Positions 54,803 to 64,000 of a stretch of DNA of 64,000 nucleotides are shown here, in pieces. The stretch is from Thiomicrorhabdus sp. zzn3 (GTDB lineage Bacteria > Pseudomonadota > Gammaproteobacteria > Thiomicrospirales > Thiomicrospiraceae), in NCBI RefSeq assembly GCF_029767755.1, contig NZ_JARUQS010000001.1, forward strand, positions 1,054,001 through 1,118,000. Direction: 5' to 3'. The notes below the pieces were generated by a model that was not told where the DNA came from, searched no databases, and was given only the letters and a program-made list of their open reading frames with translations. Both the position numbers and the translations under genes were made by a program. How positions within the stretch are numbered: the stretch's first letter is position 1; each line of letters begins with the position of its first letter.

Positions 54803-54831
54803 AAAAAATACCCAGCCGGGCTGGGTATTTT
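54803..54831 (-). terminator. Terminator between clpX and lon
   Basis: AAAATACCCAGCC / GGCTGGGTATTTT, a near-perfect stem with A and T runs, placed after the clpX stop. Confidence 0.88.
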
Positions 54832-54861
54832 GATAAGACAAGTCAACCGCACTATCCTCTG

Positions 54862-56121
54862 TTATTCACTGGAGGCTTTTTTGGGTTCGTCTTCTTCGTA
54901 CACCATCATAGGTGGCTTCTTACCTTGAACGACTGCTTTATTAATAACGACTTTATCGATATTTTTCAAGCTTGGCAGATCATACATTGTGTCAAGCAGC
55001 AACTGTTCCATGATGGATCTTAGTCCACGCGCACCCGTTTTACGTTCAATCGCCATATGCGCGATCTCATGCAGCGCGTCTTTACGGAATTGCAGTTCAG
55101 CCCCTTCCAACTCAAACATTTTCTGGAACTGTTTCACCAAGGCATTTTTTGGCTCGGTCAAAATCTTAACTAAAGCTTCCTCATCCAACTCTTCCAAAAC
55201 AGAGATCATCGGCAAACGCCCGACAAATTCCGGAATCAAGCCAAACTTAATCAAATCTTCCGGCTCAATGCTCAGGAATTTTTCAGAGAGTGTCTTTTTC
55301 TTATCCGCCGATTTCACTTCGGCAGAGAAACCGATGCCAAGATTGGTTTCAGTACGCTGATCGATAATCTTATCCAGGCCTTCAAAAGCCCCCCCCACAA
55401 TGAACAGAATCTTGGAGGTATCGACCTGAATCATATCCTGGTTTGGGTGTTTACGGCCACCTTGAGGAGGCACTGACGCCTGGGTTCCCTCGATCAGCTT
55501 CAACAAAGCCTGCTGAACCCCTTCACCAGAAACATCGCGCGTAATCGAAGGGTTTTCAGATTTGCGGGTAATCTTATCGATTTCATCGATGTAGATAATA
55601 CCGCGCTCTGCCTTTTCCGGATCGTTATCGCAACGTTGCAACAGTTTCAGTACAATACTTTCGACGTCTTCGCCGACATAACCGGCTTCGGTCAACGTAG
55701 TTGCATCGGCAATTGCAAAAGGCACATCCAAAAGACGTGCTAGCGTTTGCGCCAAAAGGGTCTTACCGGATCCTGTTGGACCAATCAGCAAGATATTACT
55801 TTTGGTCAATTCCACATCATCTTTTACATGCGCATTCTGCAAACGCTTATAGTGATTATAAACCGCTACAGAAAGCACTTTTTTGGCCTGATGCTGACCG
55901 ATGACATAATCGTCCAGAATCTGGCTGATTTCATGGGGCGTCGGCAAGTTTTCCAACTCAAAGTGGCTTAACTCTTCAGCGCCAAACTCTTCCTGAAGAA
56001 TATCGTTACAGAGCTCAACACACTCATCACAGATATAGACCGATGGGCCGGCAATCAGCTTTCGGACTTCATCCTGCCCTTTCCCGCAAAAAGAACAGTA
56101 CAATGTTTTTTCATCGCTCAT
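54862..56121 (-). CDS. clpX: ClpX ATPase of the ClpXP protease
   Basis: Unfoldase that feeds substrates to ClpP. The 419-residue product has the N-terminal zinc domain ([19 protein letters not shown]), Walker [14 protein letters not shown], the ClpP-contact loop region [18 protein letters not shown] and sensor motifs. It starts 10 bases after clpP, one operon. Confidence 0.97.
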   Translation of the reverse strand: MSDEKTLYCSFCGKGQDEVRKLIAGPSVYICDECVELCNDILQEEFGAEELSHFELENLPTPHEISQILDDYVIGQHQAKKVLSVAVYNHYKRLQNAHVKDDVELTKSNILLIGPTGSGKTLLAQTLARLLDVPFAIADATTLTEAGYVGEDVESIVLKLLQRCDNDPEKAERGIIYIDEIDKITRKSENPSITRDVSGEGVQQALLKLIEGTQASVPPQGGRKHPNQDMIQVDTSKILFIVGGAFEGLDKIIDQRTETNLGIGFSAEVKSADKKKTLSEKFLSIEPEDLIKFGLIPEFVGRLPMISVLEELDEEALVKILTEPKNALVKQFQKMFELEGAELQFRKDALHEIAHMAIERKTGARGLRSIMEQLLLDTMYDLPSLKNIDKVVINKAVVQGKKPPMMVYEEDEPKKASSE

Positions 56122-56131
56122 TCGCTTCTAC

Positions 56132-56734
56132 CTATCTTTGAGTCAGAACCTGATCCACCAAACCGTAATCACACGCTTCTTGCGCGCTCATAAAATTATC
56201 ACGATCGGTATCACGTTCAATGGTTTCGATATCTTGTCCTGTATGGTCAGCCAGCGCCTGATTCAAGGTCTGCTTGATTTTCATGATCTCCTGCGCGTGG
56301 ATTTGAATGTCACTTGCCTGACCTTGAAAACCGCCAAGTGGCTGGTGAATCATCACGCGCGAATTGGGCAGAGCAAAACGTTTCCCCTTAGCCCCGGCTG
56401 ACAGCAAGAATGACCCCATACTTGCCGCTTGACCGATACACATGGTACTCACATCCGGCTTGATAAAGCGCATGGTATCGTAAATCGCCATACCGGCCGT
56501 AACACTCCCACCTGGAGAGTTGATATAGAGATGGATATCTTTATCTGGATTTTCAGATTCTAAAAACAACATTTGCGCCACAATCAGATTGGCCATCTGG
56601 TCTTCTACCTGACCGACCAGAAAAATCACTCGTTCTTTTAATAAACGGGAATAAATATCATACGAACGCTCTCCACGGCTCGTCTGCTCAATCACCATTG
56701 GAACTAAAGCGTTTTGAATCAAATTACTGTCCAT
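56132..56734 (-). CDS. clpP: ClpP protease subunit
   Basis: Tetradecameric serine protease. The 200-residue product has the catalytic Ser in [11 protein letters not shown], the His in [17 protein letters not shown] and the Asp in DTDRDNFMS. Length fits. It is followed by clpX and preceded by tig. Confidence 0.97.
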   Translation of the reverse strand: MDSNLIQNALVPMVIEQTSRGERSYDIYSRLLKERVIFLVGQVEDQMANLIVAQMLFLESENPDKDIHLYINSPGGSVTAGMAIYDTMRFIKPDVSTMCIGQAASMGSFLLSAGAKGKRFALPNSRVMIHQPLGGFQGQASDIQIHAQEIMKIKQTLNQALADHTGQDIETIERDTDRDNFMSAQEACDYGLVDQVLTQR

Positions 56735-56811
56735 TCTGTGTCCATATCCTCGTTTATTATGATTAATCTATCGCGTTTATAGCGCTATCTTAGCCTTTTC
56801 TTGGCCAAAAA

Positions 56812-56862
56812 AAAACTTAACCCCCAAAGAGAGTCCAAAATTCTCTTCAGGGGTTAAGTTTT
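56812..56862 (-). terminator. Long terminator after tig
   Basis: AAAACTTAACCCC / GGGGTTAAGTTTT with an inner AAGAG/CTCTT stem and A/T runs. It separates tig from clpP. Confidence 0.88.
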
Positions 56863-56918
56863 CGGATCCCTGTTATTTAGGCCAGTTTGACTTAAACAAC
56901 CGACTCGACAACAACAAA

Positions 56919-58232
56919 TTAAGCAGCTTGCCCGATCACTTCGTCAAATGACTTTTTGACTTCTTTGACTTTAGCTTCGCTTAAAATTTTCTCAGCCACT
57001 GCGTTTTCAACCACAATCGCTTTAATTTCGTTCATCGCTTGAGGGTTTTTCTTATACCAGTCGATGACTTGCGAAGGGTCTTCATAAGAAGAAGCTTGTT
57101 CTTCTATAAACGCATTCACCGCATCATCAGACGCCTGGATATTGTTCGCGCGGATAATATCGCCCATAATCAAGCCCAATTTGACGCGTTTTTCCGCATC
57201 ACTCTGGAAGTGATCTGCAGAAATATTAACGTCTTCTGGTTTCATGCCTTGCTGCTGCATGTTTTGAATCATGCTGTTCATTAAATTTTGAACCTCTTGA
57301 TCCACCAACGCTTTTGGCAACTGAACATCAACAACCTGCTCTAGAGCATCAAGTACGGCCGTGCGGTTTTTGCTTTCGATGGCACGCGCTAACTCTTTTT
57401 GCATGTTCTCTTTGATTTCGTTGCGCAGCGCTTCTTCAGTGCCTTCTTCAATGCCGAATGACTTCACAAATTCTTCGTCGATCTCTGGCAATGTTTTCGT
57501 TGAAATCGAATGCACGGTGATATCAAAAGTCGCTGTTTTACCTTTTAATTCTTCAGACTGGTACTCTTCTGGGAAAGTGACTTCGATGGTTTTCTCTTCA
57601 CCTTTTTTCATCCCGATAATGCCGTCTTCAAAACCAGGAATCATACGCCCACTTCCCAGTTCCAATGGAACATTCTCAGCGGAACCGCCTTCAAACACCT
57701 CACCATCCAACTTACCAACGAAATCGATGATGACCTGCTCACCTTTTTTCGCTTTCTTGGCGGCACTCTTGGATGGCTTCCAAGCAGTACGTTGTTCACG
57801 CAGACGCTCAATCATGCTGTCAACATCTTTATCTGTGACTTCAGCGGTGATTTTTTCAACCTTAACACCGGAAAACTCCGGCAATTCAATTTCAGGATAA
57901 GTTTCAAAACGTGCCGTGAAAGTGATCTGACCGTCCTTGTCATCCAACTCATCAAACATTGGGTAACCAGCCACCTTCAGGTCTTCTTGAGTCACAGCAT
58001 CATAAAACTTCTGCTGGACCTGCTCACCCATGATCTCTTGCTTAACCTGTGCACCGTGGCGTTTTTTCACTACGTTCAAAGGCACCTTACCAGGACGGAA
58101 ACCGTCCATTCTGATGGTACGACGAATTTCGTTCAAACGCTTCTCGATTTGACCGTTTAAATCATCTGACGGGAATGTGACCGTAATTTTATGCTCAAGA
58201 CCTTGTTCTGGCTTTTCTACAGTTACTTGCAT
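56919..58232 (-). CDS. tig: Trigger factor
   Basis: Ribosome-bound chaperone with a peptidyl-prolyl isomerase domain. The 437-residue product has the ribosome-binding signature GFRPGKVPLNVVKKRHG near residue 45, an FKBP-like domain around 150-245 (GEQVIIDFVGKLDGEVFEGG), and a helical C-terminal chaperone region. It lies in the usual place upstream of clpP. Confidence 0.96.
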   Translation of the reverse strand: MQVTVEKPEQGLEHKITVTFPSDDLNGQIEKRLNEIRRTIRMDGFRPGKVPLNVVKKRHGAQVKQEIMGEQVQQKFYDAVTQEDLKVAGYPMFDELDDKDGQITFTARFETYPEIELPEFSGVKVEKITAEVTDKDVDSMIERLREQRTAWKPSKSAAKKAKKGEQVIIDFVGKLDGEVFEGGSAENVPLELGSGRMIPGFEDGIIGMKKGEEKTIEVTFPEEYQSEELKGKTATFDITVHSISTKTLPEIDEEFVKSFGIEEGTEEALRNEIKENMQKELARAIESKNRTAVLDALEQVVDVQLPKALVDQEVQNLMNSMIQNMQQQGMKPEDVNISADHFQSDAEKRVKLGLIMGDIIRANNIQASDDAVNAFIEEQASSYEDPSQVIDWYKKNPQAMNEIKAIVVENAVAEKILSEAKVKEVKKSFDEVIGQAA

Positions 58233-58306
58233 GTTCTATTCTCAAAAGTTGGTTTGTAAAAAGAAGCTACTGTCTTCAAACACACTAGCTTGAAATAAGG
58301 CCAAAA

Positions 58307-58312
58307 ATTATA
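58307..58312 (-). promoter_or_regulatory. Probable -10 box of tig
   Basis: TATAAT on the minus strand about 75 bases before the tig ATG; the matching -35 (TTTAAT, 17 bases away) is poor. Confidence 0.35.
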
Positions 58313-58493
58313 CTTTTTTATGAAGATAAATTAAAGAAAAACAAAGAAAAACTCTCAGTTTTTATGGATAACACTTTGTCGACCCTTGAATAAATGATAA
58401 AATTTGCATTAATTTTTCATATGAATACATACGGAAAACTAACCGTAGCAACCTCAAAAACAACTCTGCAATTTACATTCGAAGGACACCATT

Positions 58494-58697
58494 ATGACCA
58501 TTGAAAAAATCATTTTACTGGTAGCCGGAACCATGGTTCTAGCCAGTACCATTCTAAGTGTGTACCACGCCCAAGAGTGGCTATACCTAACCGGATTTGT
58601 TGGAGCCAACCTGCTTTTCGCCGGTGTTACCGGCTTCTGCCCAATGGTTAAGATCCTAAGAAAGTTTGGACTTAAACACGGTATCGCTTTCCGCTAA
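58494..58697 (+). CDS. DUF2892 small membrane protein
   Basis: A 67-residue two-helix protein. It has the family pattern LTGFVGANLLFAGVTGFCPM and a basic tail. DUF2892 domains occur alone or fused to rhodanese (YgaP) and are sometimes found with sulfur-metabolism genes; function unproven. GAAGGA precedes the ATG by 7 bases. A perfect 18-bp inverted repeat built from two AACAGGCCTG copies follows its stop. Confidence 0.85.
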   Translation: MTIEKIILLVAGTMVLASTILSVYHAQEWLYLTGFVGANLLFAGVTGFCPMVKILRKFGLKHGIAFR

Positions 58698-58725
58698 GCG
58701 TTCATTATTTAAAGTCAAAAGCCCA

Positions 58726-58765
58726 AAACACAACAGGCCTGGTATTCACCAGGCCTGTTGTGTTT
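58726..58765. terminator. Bidirectional terminator built from two opposed AACAGGCCTG copies
   Basis: Perfect 18-bp stem (58726-58743 with 58748-58765), loop ATTC. The plus-strand copy lies at 58732-58741 and the minus-strand copy at 58750-58759. It fits the gap between convergent DUF2892 and the ABC-F gene, and could stop both transcripts, although T runs are short. Confidence 0.8.
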
Positions 58766-58793
58766 ATAAACGCATCTTGCAAACTCAATACAG

Positions 58794-60770
58794 TTAATTT
58801 GCTTGCTCAAATTGTTCGGTTAACGACTCAATTTCCTCTTGAAGCGACAACCACTCCATCTCTGACTCTTCAATATGACATTCAAGCTGCGCCTGCTGTT
58901 TTAAGATTTCGGTCAAACGCTCTTTATTCTCCGCTTCATACAGAGAAGCGTCTTCCATCAAGACATGCAATTCAGCCAACTTCTGCTGTGCCGATTCCAA
59001 CTGCTTTTCAATCTTTTTCAACGACTGCTGCTGAGGCTTCAACAACGCATCCAGCTGTTTGCGCCTTTGAGCGTTCTGCTGTCTTAACTGCTTGCGGTTT
59101 AACGTCGGTTCATCGCCCCCACCCCCTTTTTGCGCCTGCGCGAGTCGCTCCTGCTTTAATTCAGCATTGGCCTGCTTCAACACCTTCAGGCGGGCTTGCA
59201 GATAACCGTCCAAATCTCCTTCATAACGAGTGACGGTGCCGTCATGCACCCACCAGAACTGATCCGCAATACTCGCCAACAAGTGCTTATCATGCGTCAC
59301 CAGAATCAACGCGCCCCCAAATTCCTGCAGCGCCATATCCAGTGCATCTCGGGTTTCCATATCCAAATGGTTGGTCGGCTCGTCCAAAATCACCAAGTTC
59401 GGCTTTTGCAAAACGATCATCGCCAGTGCCAGTCGCGCTTTTTCCCCACCGGAAAAGCGCTCCACAACACTCAAGCTCTGCTCGTTAGAGAATCCGAATC
59501 GCCCCAAAAAGTCTCGCGCCTGCTGGTCCGTCAAAGGTTCATCCAGCTCTTTACTTAAGGCCAACATGTGCTGCAACGGACTTTGATCCAGCTGTAAGGC
59601 TTCCAACTGATGCTGGGCAAAATAGCCGATGCGCACCCCTTTACTCATTCGAACCAATCCCGAATTCGGATTTAATTCCCCGACCAATAACTTAATTAAC
59701 GTCGACTTACCGGAGCCATTGACTCCAACCAGACCGATACGGTCTCCAGCACGCAAAACCAAATTGACGCCGGCAAACAGTGCCTTGTTTTGATAAGAGA
59801 AACTCACCTCTTCCAGATTCATCATCGGATCCGGCTGATGCGGAGGCGTTGGAAATTCAAAATGAAACGGATTGGTTGCCTGCACCGCCGCAACCTCTTC
59901 CATGCGCTGCAATGCCTTAACCCGGCTTTGCGCCTGCTTAGCCTTGGAAGCTTTTGCCTTAAACCGTTCGATAAAGGTTTTAAGATGCTGCATCTGCTGC
60001 TTTTGCTTGTCGTGTAACGCCTGCTGTTGCATGAGCTGCTCATTGCGCTGGCGTTCAAACGCTTCGAAATTACCTGAGTAATAGCGAATCTTGTGCTGTT
60101 CGATATGGGCAATCCCCTGCACCACTTGATCAAGAAAATCACGATCATGGGAAATGATCAGCACCGCGCCCTGGTAGCCTTTAAGCCACTGAATCAACCA
60201 AGCCACCGCCTCAATATCCAAATGGTTTGTCGGCTCATCCAGAAGCAACAAGTCCGAACGCTGCATCAAAGCGCGTGCCAATTTCAGTCGTACCTGCCAA
60301 CCTCCTGAAAAGGATTCAATCATGCGTTCGAAATCTTCATTGGTAAAGCCCAGGCCAGCCAAAAGCTGCTTCGCACGGTTGGGCACTTCATAACCACCGA
60401 TACGATCCATTTCATCGTGCGCATCAACCAATTGCTGATGAGATGTATCGTCACTGTCACCCTGCTCCGCTTGACGAATCTTTTCGGCCAGCTGTGCATA
60501 TTGAGTATCGCCCCCGCAGACATAATCCAACACCTTCTGACCTTGGCATTGAGCTTCCTGTTCCACATAACCGATCACCCAGTTGGACGGCACGGAAATT
60601 TGCCCGGCTTCCAGAGGAACTTCTCCCATAATCGTTCTAAACAGCGTGGTCTTACCTGCGCCGTTAGTGCCGATCAAACCGATTTTATGTCCAGGATGAA
60701 CGGTTAAGGAGGCCTGTTCAAAAAGGGGCTTGATGCCGGCGCGAATAGAAACGTTTTGAATTGCTAACAC
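58794..60770 (-). CDS. yheS: ABC-F family ATPase, YheS type
   Basis: Translation-associated ATPase with two ABC domains and no TM segments, 658 residues. Walker A motifs are GTNGAGKTTLF and GVNGSGKSTLI; signatures are SFSGGWQVRLKLA and RFSGGEKARLALA. The inter-domain linker includes FERQRNEQLMQQQALHDKQ and the KAKQAQSRVKALQRME stretch found in YheS, and a long C-terminal coiled coil follows. ABC-F proteins act on stalled ribosomes; the specific role of YheS is only partly known. Confidence 0.9.
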   Translation of the reverse strand: MLAIQNVSIRAGIKPLFEQASLTVHPGHKIGLIGTNGAGKTTLFRTIMGEVPLEAGQISVPSNWVIGYVEQEAQCQGQKVLDYVCGGDTQYAQLAEKIRQAEQGDSDDTSHQQLVDAHDEMDRIGGYEVPNRAKQLLAGLGFTNEDFERMIESFSGGWQVRLKLARALMQRSDLLLLDEPTNHLDIEAVAWLIQWLKGYQGAVLIISHDRDFLDQVVQGIAHIEQHKIRYYSGNFEAFERQRNEQLMQQQALHDKQKQQMQHLKTFIERFKAKASKAKQAQSRVKALQRMEEVAAVQATNPFHFEFPTPPHQPDPMMNLEEVSFSYQNKALFAGVNLVLRAGDRIGLVGVNGSGKSTLIKLLVGELNPNSGLVRMSKGVRIGYFAQHQLEALQLDQSPLQHMLALSKELDEPLTDQQARDFLGRFGFSNEQSLSVVERFSGGEKARLALAMIVLQKPNLVILDEPTNHLDMETRDALDMALQEFGGALILVTHDKHLLASIADQFWWVHDGTVTRYEGDLDGYLQARLKVLKQANAELKQERLAQAQKGGGGDEPTLNRKQLRQQNAQRRKQLDALLKPQQQSLKKIEKQLESAQQKLAELHVLMEDASLYEAENKERLTEILKQQAQLECHIEESEMEWLSLQEEIESLTEQFEQAN

Positions 60771-60809
60771 TCGAAAACCTTATGCAATAATCTGTTCGAA
60801 CAACTGCGA

Positions 60810-61496
60810 TTATTCGGCGTGTAACTGACCGTCGCGCAAATGCAATTGGCGGTTCATGCGCTTAGCAAGATCACGATCATGGGTCACGATTAACAGTGCA
60901 GTTTGCAGCTCTTGATTCAATTCCTGCATCATTTGAAAGACCTGCTCGGCGGTATCATGATCCAGATTACCGGTAGGCTCATCCGCCAAAATCACCGCCG
61001 GACGGGTAATTAATGCACGCGCGATCGAGACTCTCTGGCGCTCACCGCCGGAAAGTTCACTGGGCTTATGTTTCAAGCGGTGTCCCAATCCGACCCGTTC
61101 CAGCAAGGCTTGAGCTTGCATCCGCGCACTTTGGGCGTTTTCACGGCGAATTCGCAAAGGCATCATCACATTTTCCAGCGCTGTCAGCTCCGGCAACAGA
61201 TGATGAAATTGATAGACAAACCCCATATGCACGTTACGCATCTGTCCGCGCTTGACGTCACTGAGTTCTGAAAATGGTTGATCATTGAGCTTCACTTCCC
61301 CCGAAGTGGGTTGATCCAAACCGGCCAGCAGATGCAACAGGGTACTCTTGCCGGAACCGGAAGCCCCGACAATTGCGACCATCTCACCCGCCAAAATATC
61401 TAAATTGACGTCGGTCAACACCCGGGTCTCAATAGGCCCTTCCTGATAGATTTTTTGCAACCTTTGTGCCGAAAGCACTGAATTCTGATTACTCAT
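60810..61496 (-). CDS. lolD: Lipoprotein-releasing ABC transporter ATPase
   Basis: ATPase of the Lol system that extracts outer-membrane lipoproteins from the inner membrane. The 228-residue product has Walker [15 protein letters not shown], the LolD motif near [18 protein letters not shown], and the signature [15 protein letters not shown]. It overlaps the permease gene by eight bases. Confidence 0.94.
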   Translation of the reverse strand: MSNQNSVLSAQRLQKIYQEGPIETRVLTDVNLDILAGEMVAIVGASGSGKSTLLHLLAGLDQPTSGEVKLNDQPFSELSDVKRGQMRNVHMGFVYQFHHLLPELTALENVMMPLRIRRENAQSARMQAQALLERVGLGHRLKHKPSELSGGERQRVSIARALITRPAVILADEPTGNLDHDTAEQVFQMMQELNQELQTALLIVTHDRDLAKRMNRQLHLRDGQLHAE

Positions 61497-62739
61497 AACG
61501 CAACGCCTCCGCCGGATGCACTTTGGAAGCCTTCCATGCAGGATAGAGCGTGGCCAACAAGGTTAAAAGGAATGCCAGTCCGGTGATATACCACACATCG
61601 CTCCATACCAGCTTAGACGGCACCTGACTGATGTAATACACATCCGCGGGGAAGAACTTAAAGCCGAGCAGATGTTCAATAAACGGAATAATGACATCAA
61701 TATTCAAAGCCAGAGACACCCCGCCAATCAACCCTAAAACAGCCCCACTCAAACCAATGATCAACCCCTGAATGATAAACACATACTGAATACTCATCGG
61801 CGTTGCCCCCAGCGTTCTCAATACCGCAATGTCACTCTGTTTATCGGTCACCACCATAACCATGGTCGAGACGATATTAAAGGCAGCGACCATAATAATC
61901 AGCGCCAAAACAATAAACATCATGCGTTTTTCCATATCGATCGCTCTAAAAAAATTGGCATGTTGCTGTGTCCAGTCGCGCACATAGTAGATGCCGTTCA
62001 ACTGTTCACCCAACTGATGGCGTACATCAAACACCTCAAACATGTCTTTGATTTTAAGCTGCAGCGCTCCCACCTCGTTACCGTACTTAAATACCTTTTG
62101 CGCATCCTCAATGTGAATAATCGCCAAAGCACTGTCATACTCATGCATACCGGCCTCAAACAGTCCTGTGACGGTAAAACGCTTAATCCTTGGCACCATC
62201 CCGACCGGGGAAAAAGTCCCCTGAGGTGCAATCAAGGTCACTTTGTCCCCCACGGATACACCTAAACTTACTGCCAGTTCAGACCCCAGAACCACACCAT
62301 ACTCTTTAGGCTTCAGATCATTTAGGGAACCGCGAACCATTTTGCTTTCGATATCGGCCACTTCGTTCTCGTAGGCCGGATCAATCCCGCGAACCGCCAC
62401 GCCTTTAACCTCACCGCTACGCGTCAACATGCCCTGCTCCATAATATTGGGCGCGGCACCGACCACTTCAGGGTTTTTTTTAACCTCGTGATAGAGTGTC
62501 GACCAGTCATGCAAACGCTGATCACTTTCCGTCAACGTCATGTGTGCAGTCATCCCCAAAATTCGATCGCGCAATTCCTGTTGAAATCCGTTCATAATGG
62601 AGAGCACGGTAATCAACGCGGTCACCCCCAAGGCGATGCCGATCATGGAAGAAAAGGTAATAAACGAGATGAAGCCATTGCGACGTTTCGCACGGGTATA
62701 GCGAAAACCGAGTAACAATTCAAACGGCGCTTTAAACAT
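61489..62739 (-). CDS. Lipoprotein-releasing system permease, LolC/LolE/LolF family
   Basis: A 416-residue inner-membrane protein with four TM helices (N-terminal FISFITFSSMIGIALGVTAL; C-terminal three after residue 270), a large periplasmic domain, and the FtsX/MacB-type fold. Only one permease gene is present, and lolD follows directly, so it may be the single LolF-type subunit known from many gammaproteobacteria rather than a LolC/LolE pair; a second gene could lie elsewhere. Confidence 0.9.
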   Translation of the reverse strand: MFKAPFELLLGFRYTRAKRRNGFISFITFSSMIGIALGVTALITVLSIMNGFQQELRDRILGMTAHMTLTESDQRLHDWSTLYHEVKKNPEVVGAAPNIMEQGMLTRSGEVKGVAVRGIDPAYENEVADIESKMVRGSLNDLKPKEYGVVLGSELAVSLGVSVGDKVTLIAPQGTFSPVGMVPRIKRFTVTGLFEAGMHEYDSALAIIHIEDAQKVFKYGNEVGALQLKIKDMFEVFDVRHQLGEQLNGIYYVRDWTQQHANFFRAIDMEKRMMFIVLALIIMVAAFNIVSTMVMVVTDKQSDIAVLRTLGATPMSIQYVFIIQGLIIGLSGAVLGLIGGVSLALNIDVIIPFIEHLLGFKFFPADVYYISQVPSKLVWSDVWYITGLAFLLTLLATLYPAWKASKVHPAEALRYE

Positions 62740-62750
62740 AATAAACCTAA

Positions 62751-63419
62751 TTAAGAGTGATGATTATCCCGGTCCTCGGGACGCATTTGAGGAGGTTGAG
62801 GGGCTTTATAAGAGATAAACACCGGCAGTTCGATATTATACATAATGGCACCCACACGCATTGCCAAGGTAACAATAATTGCCACCGCTACCGCTAAATC
62901 GGTCGCGACCTCCCATTGAACCAGCAACAGCAGCAAACTGGCCCCCACAAAAGAAGCGGTCGCATAAATTTCTTTACGAAAGACCAGGGGAACCTCCCCC
63001 ACCAGCACATCGCGAATAACACCGCCGACGACACCGGTCATAATGCCGGTCATAATCGCAATGGGATCCGAGAACCCCAAAGCCATGGCTTTTTGCGTGC
63101 CAATGACGGTAAACACGGCCAGGCCCAATGCATCTAAAAACAGGAGCAACTTGACAGGCAACCGCCTAAAACGGGCTAAAAAGAAGAGCAGCAGCGCAGA
63201 AATCACCACCACATAAATATAAAGGTCTTCCTGTGTCCAAAAGACTGGCACATCAATAATCAGATCGCGAACCGTTCCACCGCCAATCGCGGTCACCATG
63301 GCAATGACGATCGCACCGAACAGGTCTAGCTGCTTACGACGTGCAGCCAACAACCCGGTAATGGCAAACACTACCGTGCCCAACAGATCCAAATAATGTA
63401 ATATCAGCGCCAAACTCAT
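62751..63419 (-). CDS. TRIC/UPF0126 family membrane protein (YicG/YadS-like)
   Basis: A 222-residue protein with about seven TM helices. Two repeated units each have the glycine-rich pattern (AIGGGTVRDLIIDVPVFW and VVGGVIRDVLVGEVP). Bacterial TRIC homologues are cation channels; some UPF0126 members are linked to glycine uptake. The ATG at 63419 matches the family start; a TATAAT box ends 6 bases before it and no ribosome-binding site is visible. The longer open frame to 63518 is unlikely. Confidence 0.85.
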   Translation of the reverse strand: MSLALILHYLDLLGTVVFAITGLLAARRKQLDLFGAIVIAMVTAIGGGTVRDLIIDVPVFWTQEDLYIYVVVISALLLFFLARFRRLPVKLLLFLDALGLAVFTVIGTQKAMALGFSDPIAIMTGIMTGVVGGVIRDVLVGEVPLVFRKEIYATASFVGASLLLLLVQWEVATDLAVAVAIIVTLAMRVGAIMYNIELPVFISYKAPQPPQMRPEDRDNHHS

Positions 63420-63425
63420 AGGCGC

Positions 63426-63431
63426 ATTATA
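63426..63431 (-). promoter_or_regulatory. TATAAT box just before the TRIC-family ATG
   Basis: On the minus strand TATATAAT then GCGCCT and the ATG at 63419. If this is the -10 box the mRNA would be leaderless, as also suspected for dusA. No clear -35. Confidence 0.35.
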
Positions 63432-63506
63432 TAGGATCAATAAAATAAGAAAACTGTAATATGTCCATTCTGTAATTAAGGAAACTAATCCGTCCCCTAA
63501 AACAAA

Positions 63507-63532
63507 AAACGCCCTCAATTTAGAGGGCGTTT
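63507..63532 (-). terminator. Terminator after the sulfide:quinone oxidoreductase gene
   Basis: AAACGCCCTC-AATTTA-GAGGGCGTTT, a perfect 10-bp stem about 30 bases past the stop of the minus-strand gene. Confidence 0.8.
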
Positions 63533-63562
63533 ACGCTTTGGTATTAACGTTTCAGGTCCGAC

Positions 63563-64000
<438 letters not shown>

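Overview
The window reads as ordinary chromosomal DNA of a gammaproteobacterium. The gene order around gyrA-serC-pheA-hisC-tyrA-aroA-cmk-rpsA-ihfB, ubiG-phosphatase-yciK, tig-clpP-clpX-lon-hupB and rpsF-rpsR-rplI-dnaB-alr is typical of that class. A sulfide:quinone oxidoreductase cut by the right edge suggests a sulfur oxidiser. The overall flavour resembles the Thiomicrospira/Hydrogenovibrio/Thiomicrorhabdus group, but that assignment is inference. No prophage, insertion sequence, CRISPR array or obvious island is visible.

Layout. 1-1.8 kb: 3' end of gltX, then tRNA-Ala, tRNA-Glu, tRNA-Gly and a second identical tRNA-Glu. 2.0-5.7 kb: gnd-zwf-pgl, the whole oxidative pentose phosphate branch. 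5.7-11.5 kb: relA (minus), then dusA, an xseA carrying an extra N-terminal domain, xseB and an ArsC-family reductase. 11.8-17.5 kb: a membrane protein with an antitoxin-like N-terminus, rpoN, and a bicupin followed by a response regulator and histidine kinase resembling the dedicated-sortase pair PdsR/PdsS. 17.6-23.3 kb (minus): a SPOR-domain protein, a YchJ-like protein, a MATE pump, a Nudix hydrolase and alr, plus a 47-residue membrane ORF on the plus strand. 23.3-28.5 kb (minus): dnaB, rplI, DUF2232, rpsR, rpsF, pyrF, lapA, ihfB. 28.7-39.8 kb (minus): rpsA, cmk, aroA, tyrA, hisC, pheA, serC, gyrA.

40.2-42.3 kb (plus): ubiG, a HAD phosphatase (Gph or MupP) and yciK. 42.4-50.3 kb (minus): small membrane or unknown proteins and a YejABEF-like peptide importer. 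50.4-51.8 kb: fabI and two tandem tRNA-Val/tRNA-Asp pairs. 52-58.2 kb (minus): hupB, lon, clpX, clpP, tig. 58.5-64 kb: a DUF2892 protein, YheS-type ABC-F ATPase, lolD and a LolC/E-family permease, a TRIC-type membrane protein, and the truncated sqr.

The most unusual signal is a dispersed 10-mer, AACAGGCCTG. It occurs ten times by eye against about 0.12 expected for random sequence with equal base use. It is concentrated in non-coding DNA between convergent genes. At 58.73 kb two copies face each other and form a perfect 18-bp terminator-like stem. This is the organisation of DNA-uptake sequences in Pasteurellaceae and Neisseriaceae, so it may mark an uptake or other genome-wide recognition system not named by the genes here.
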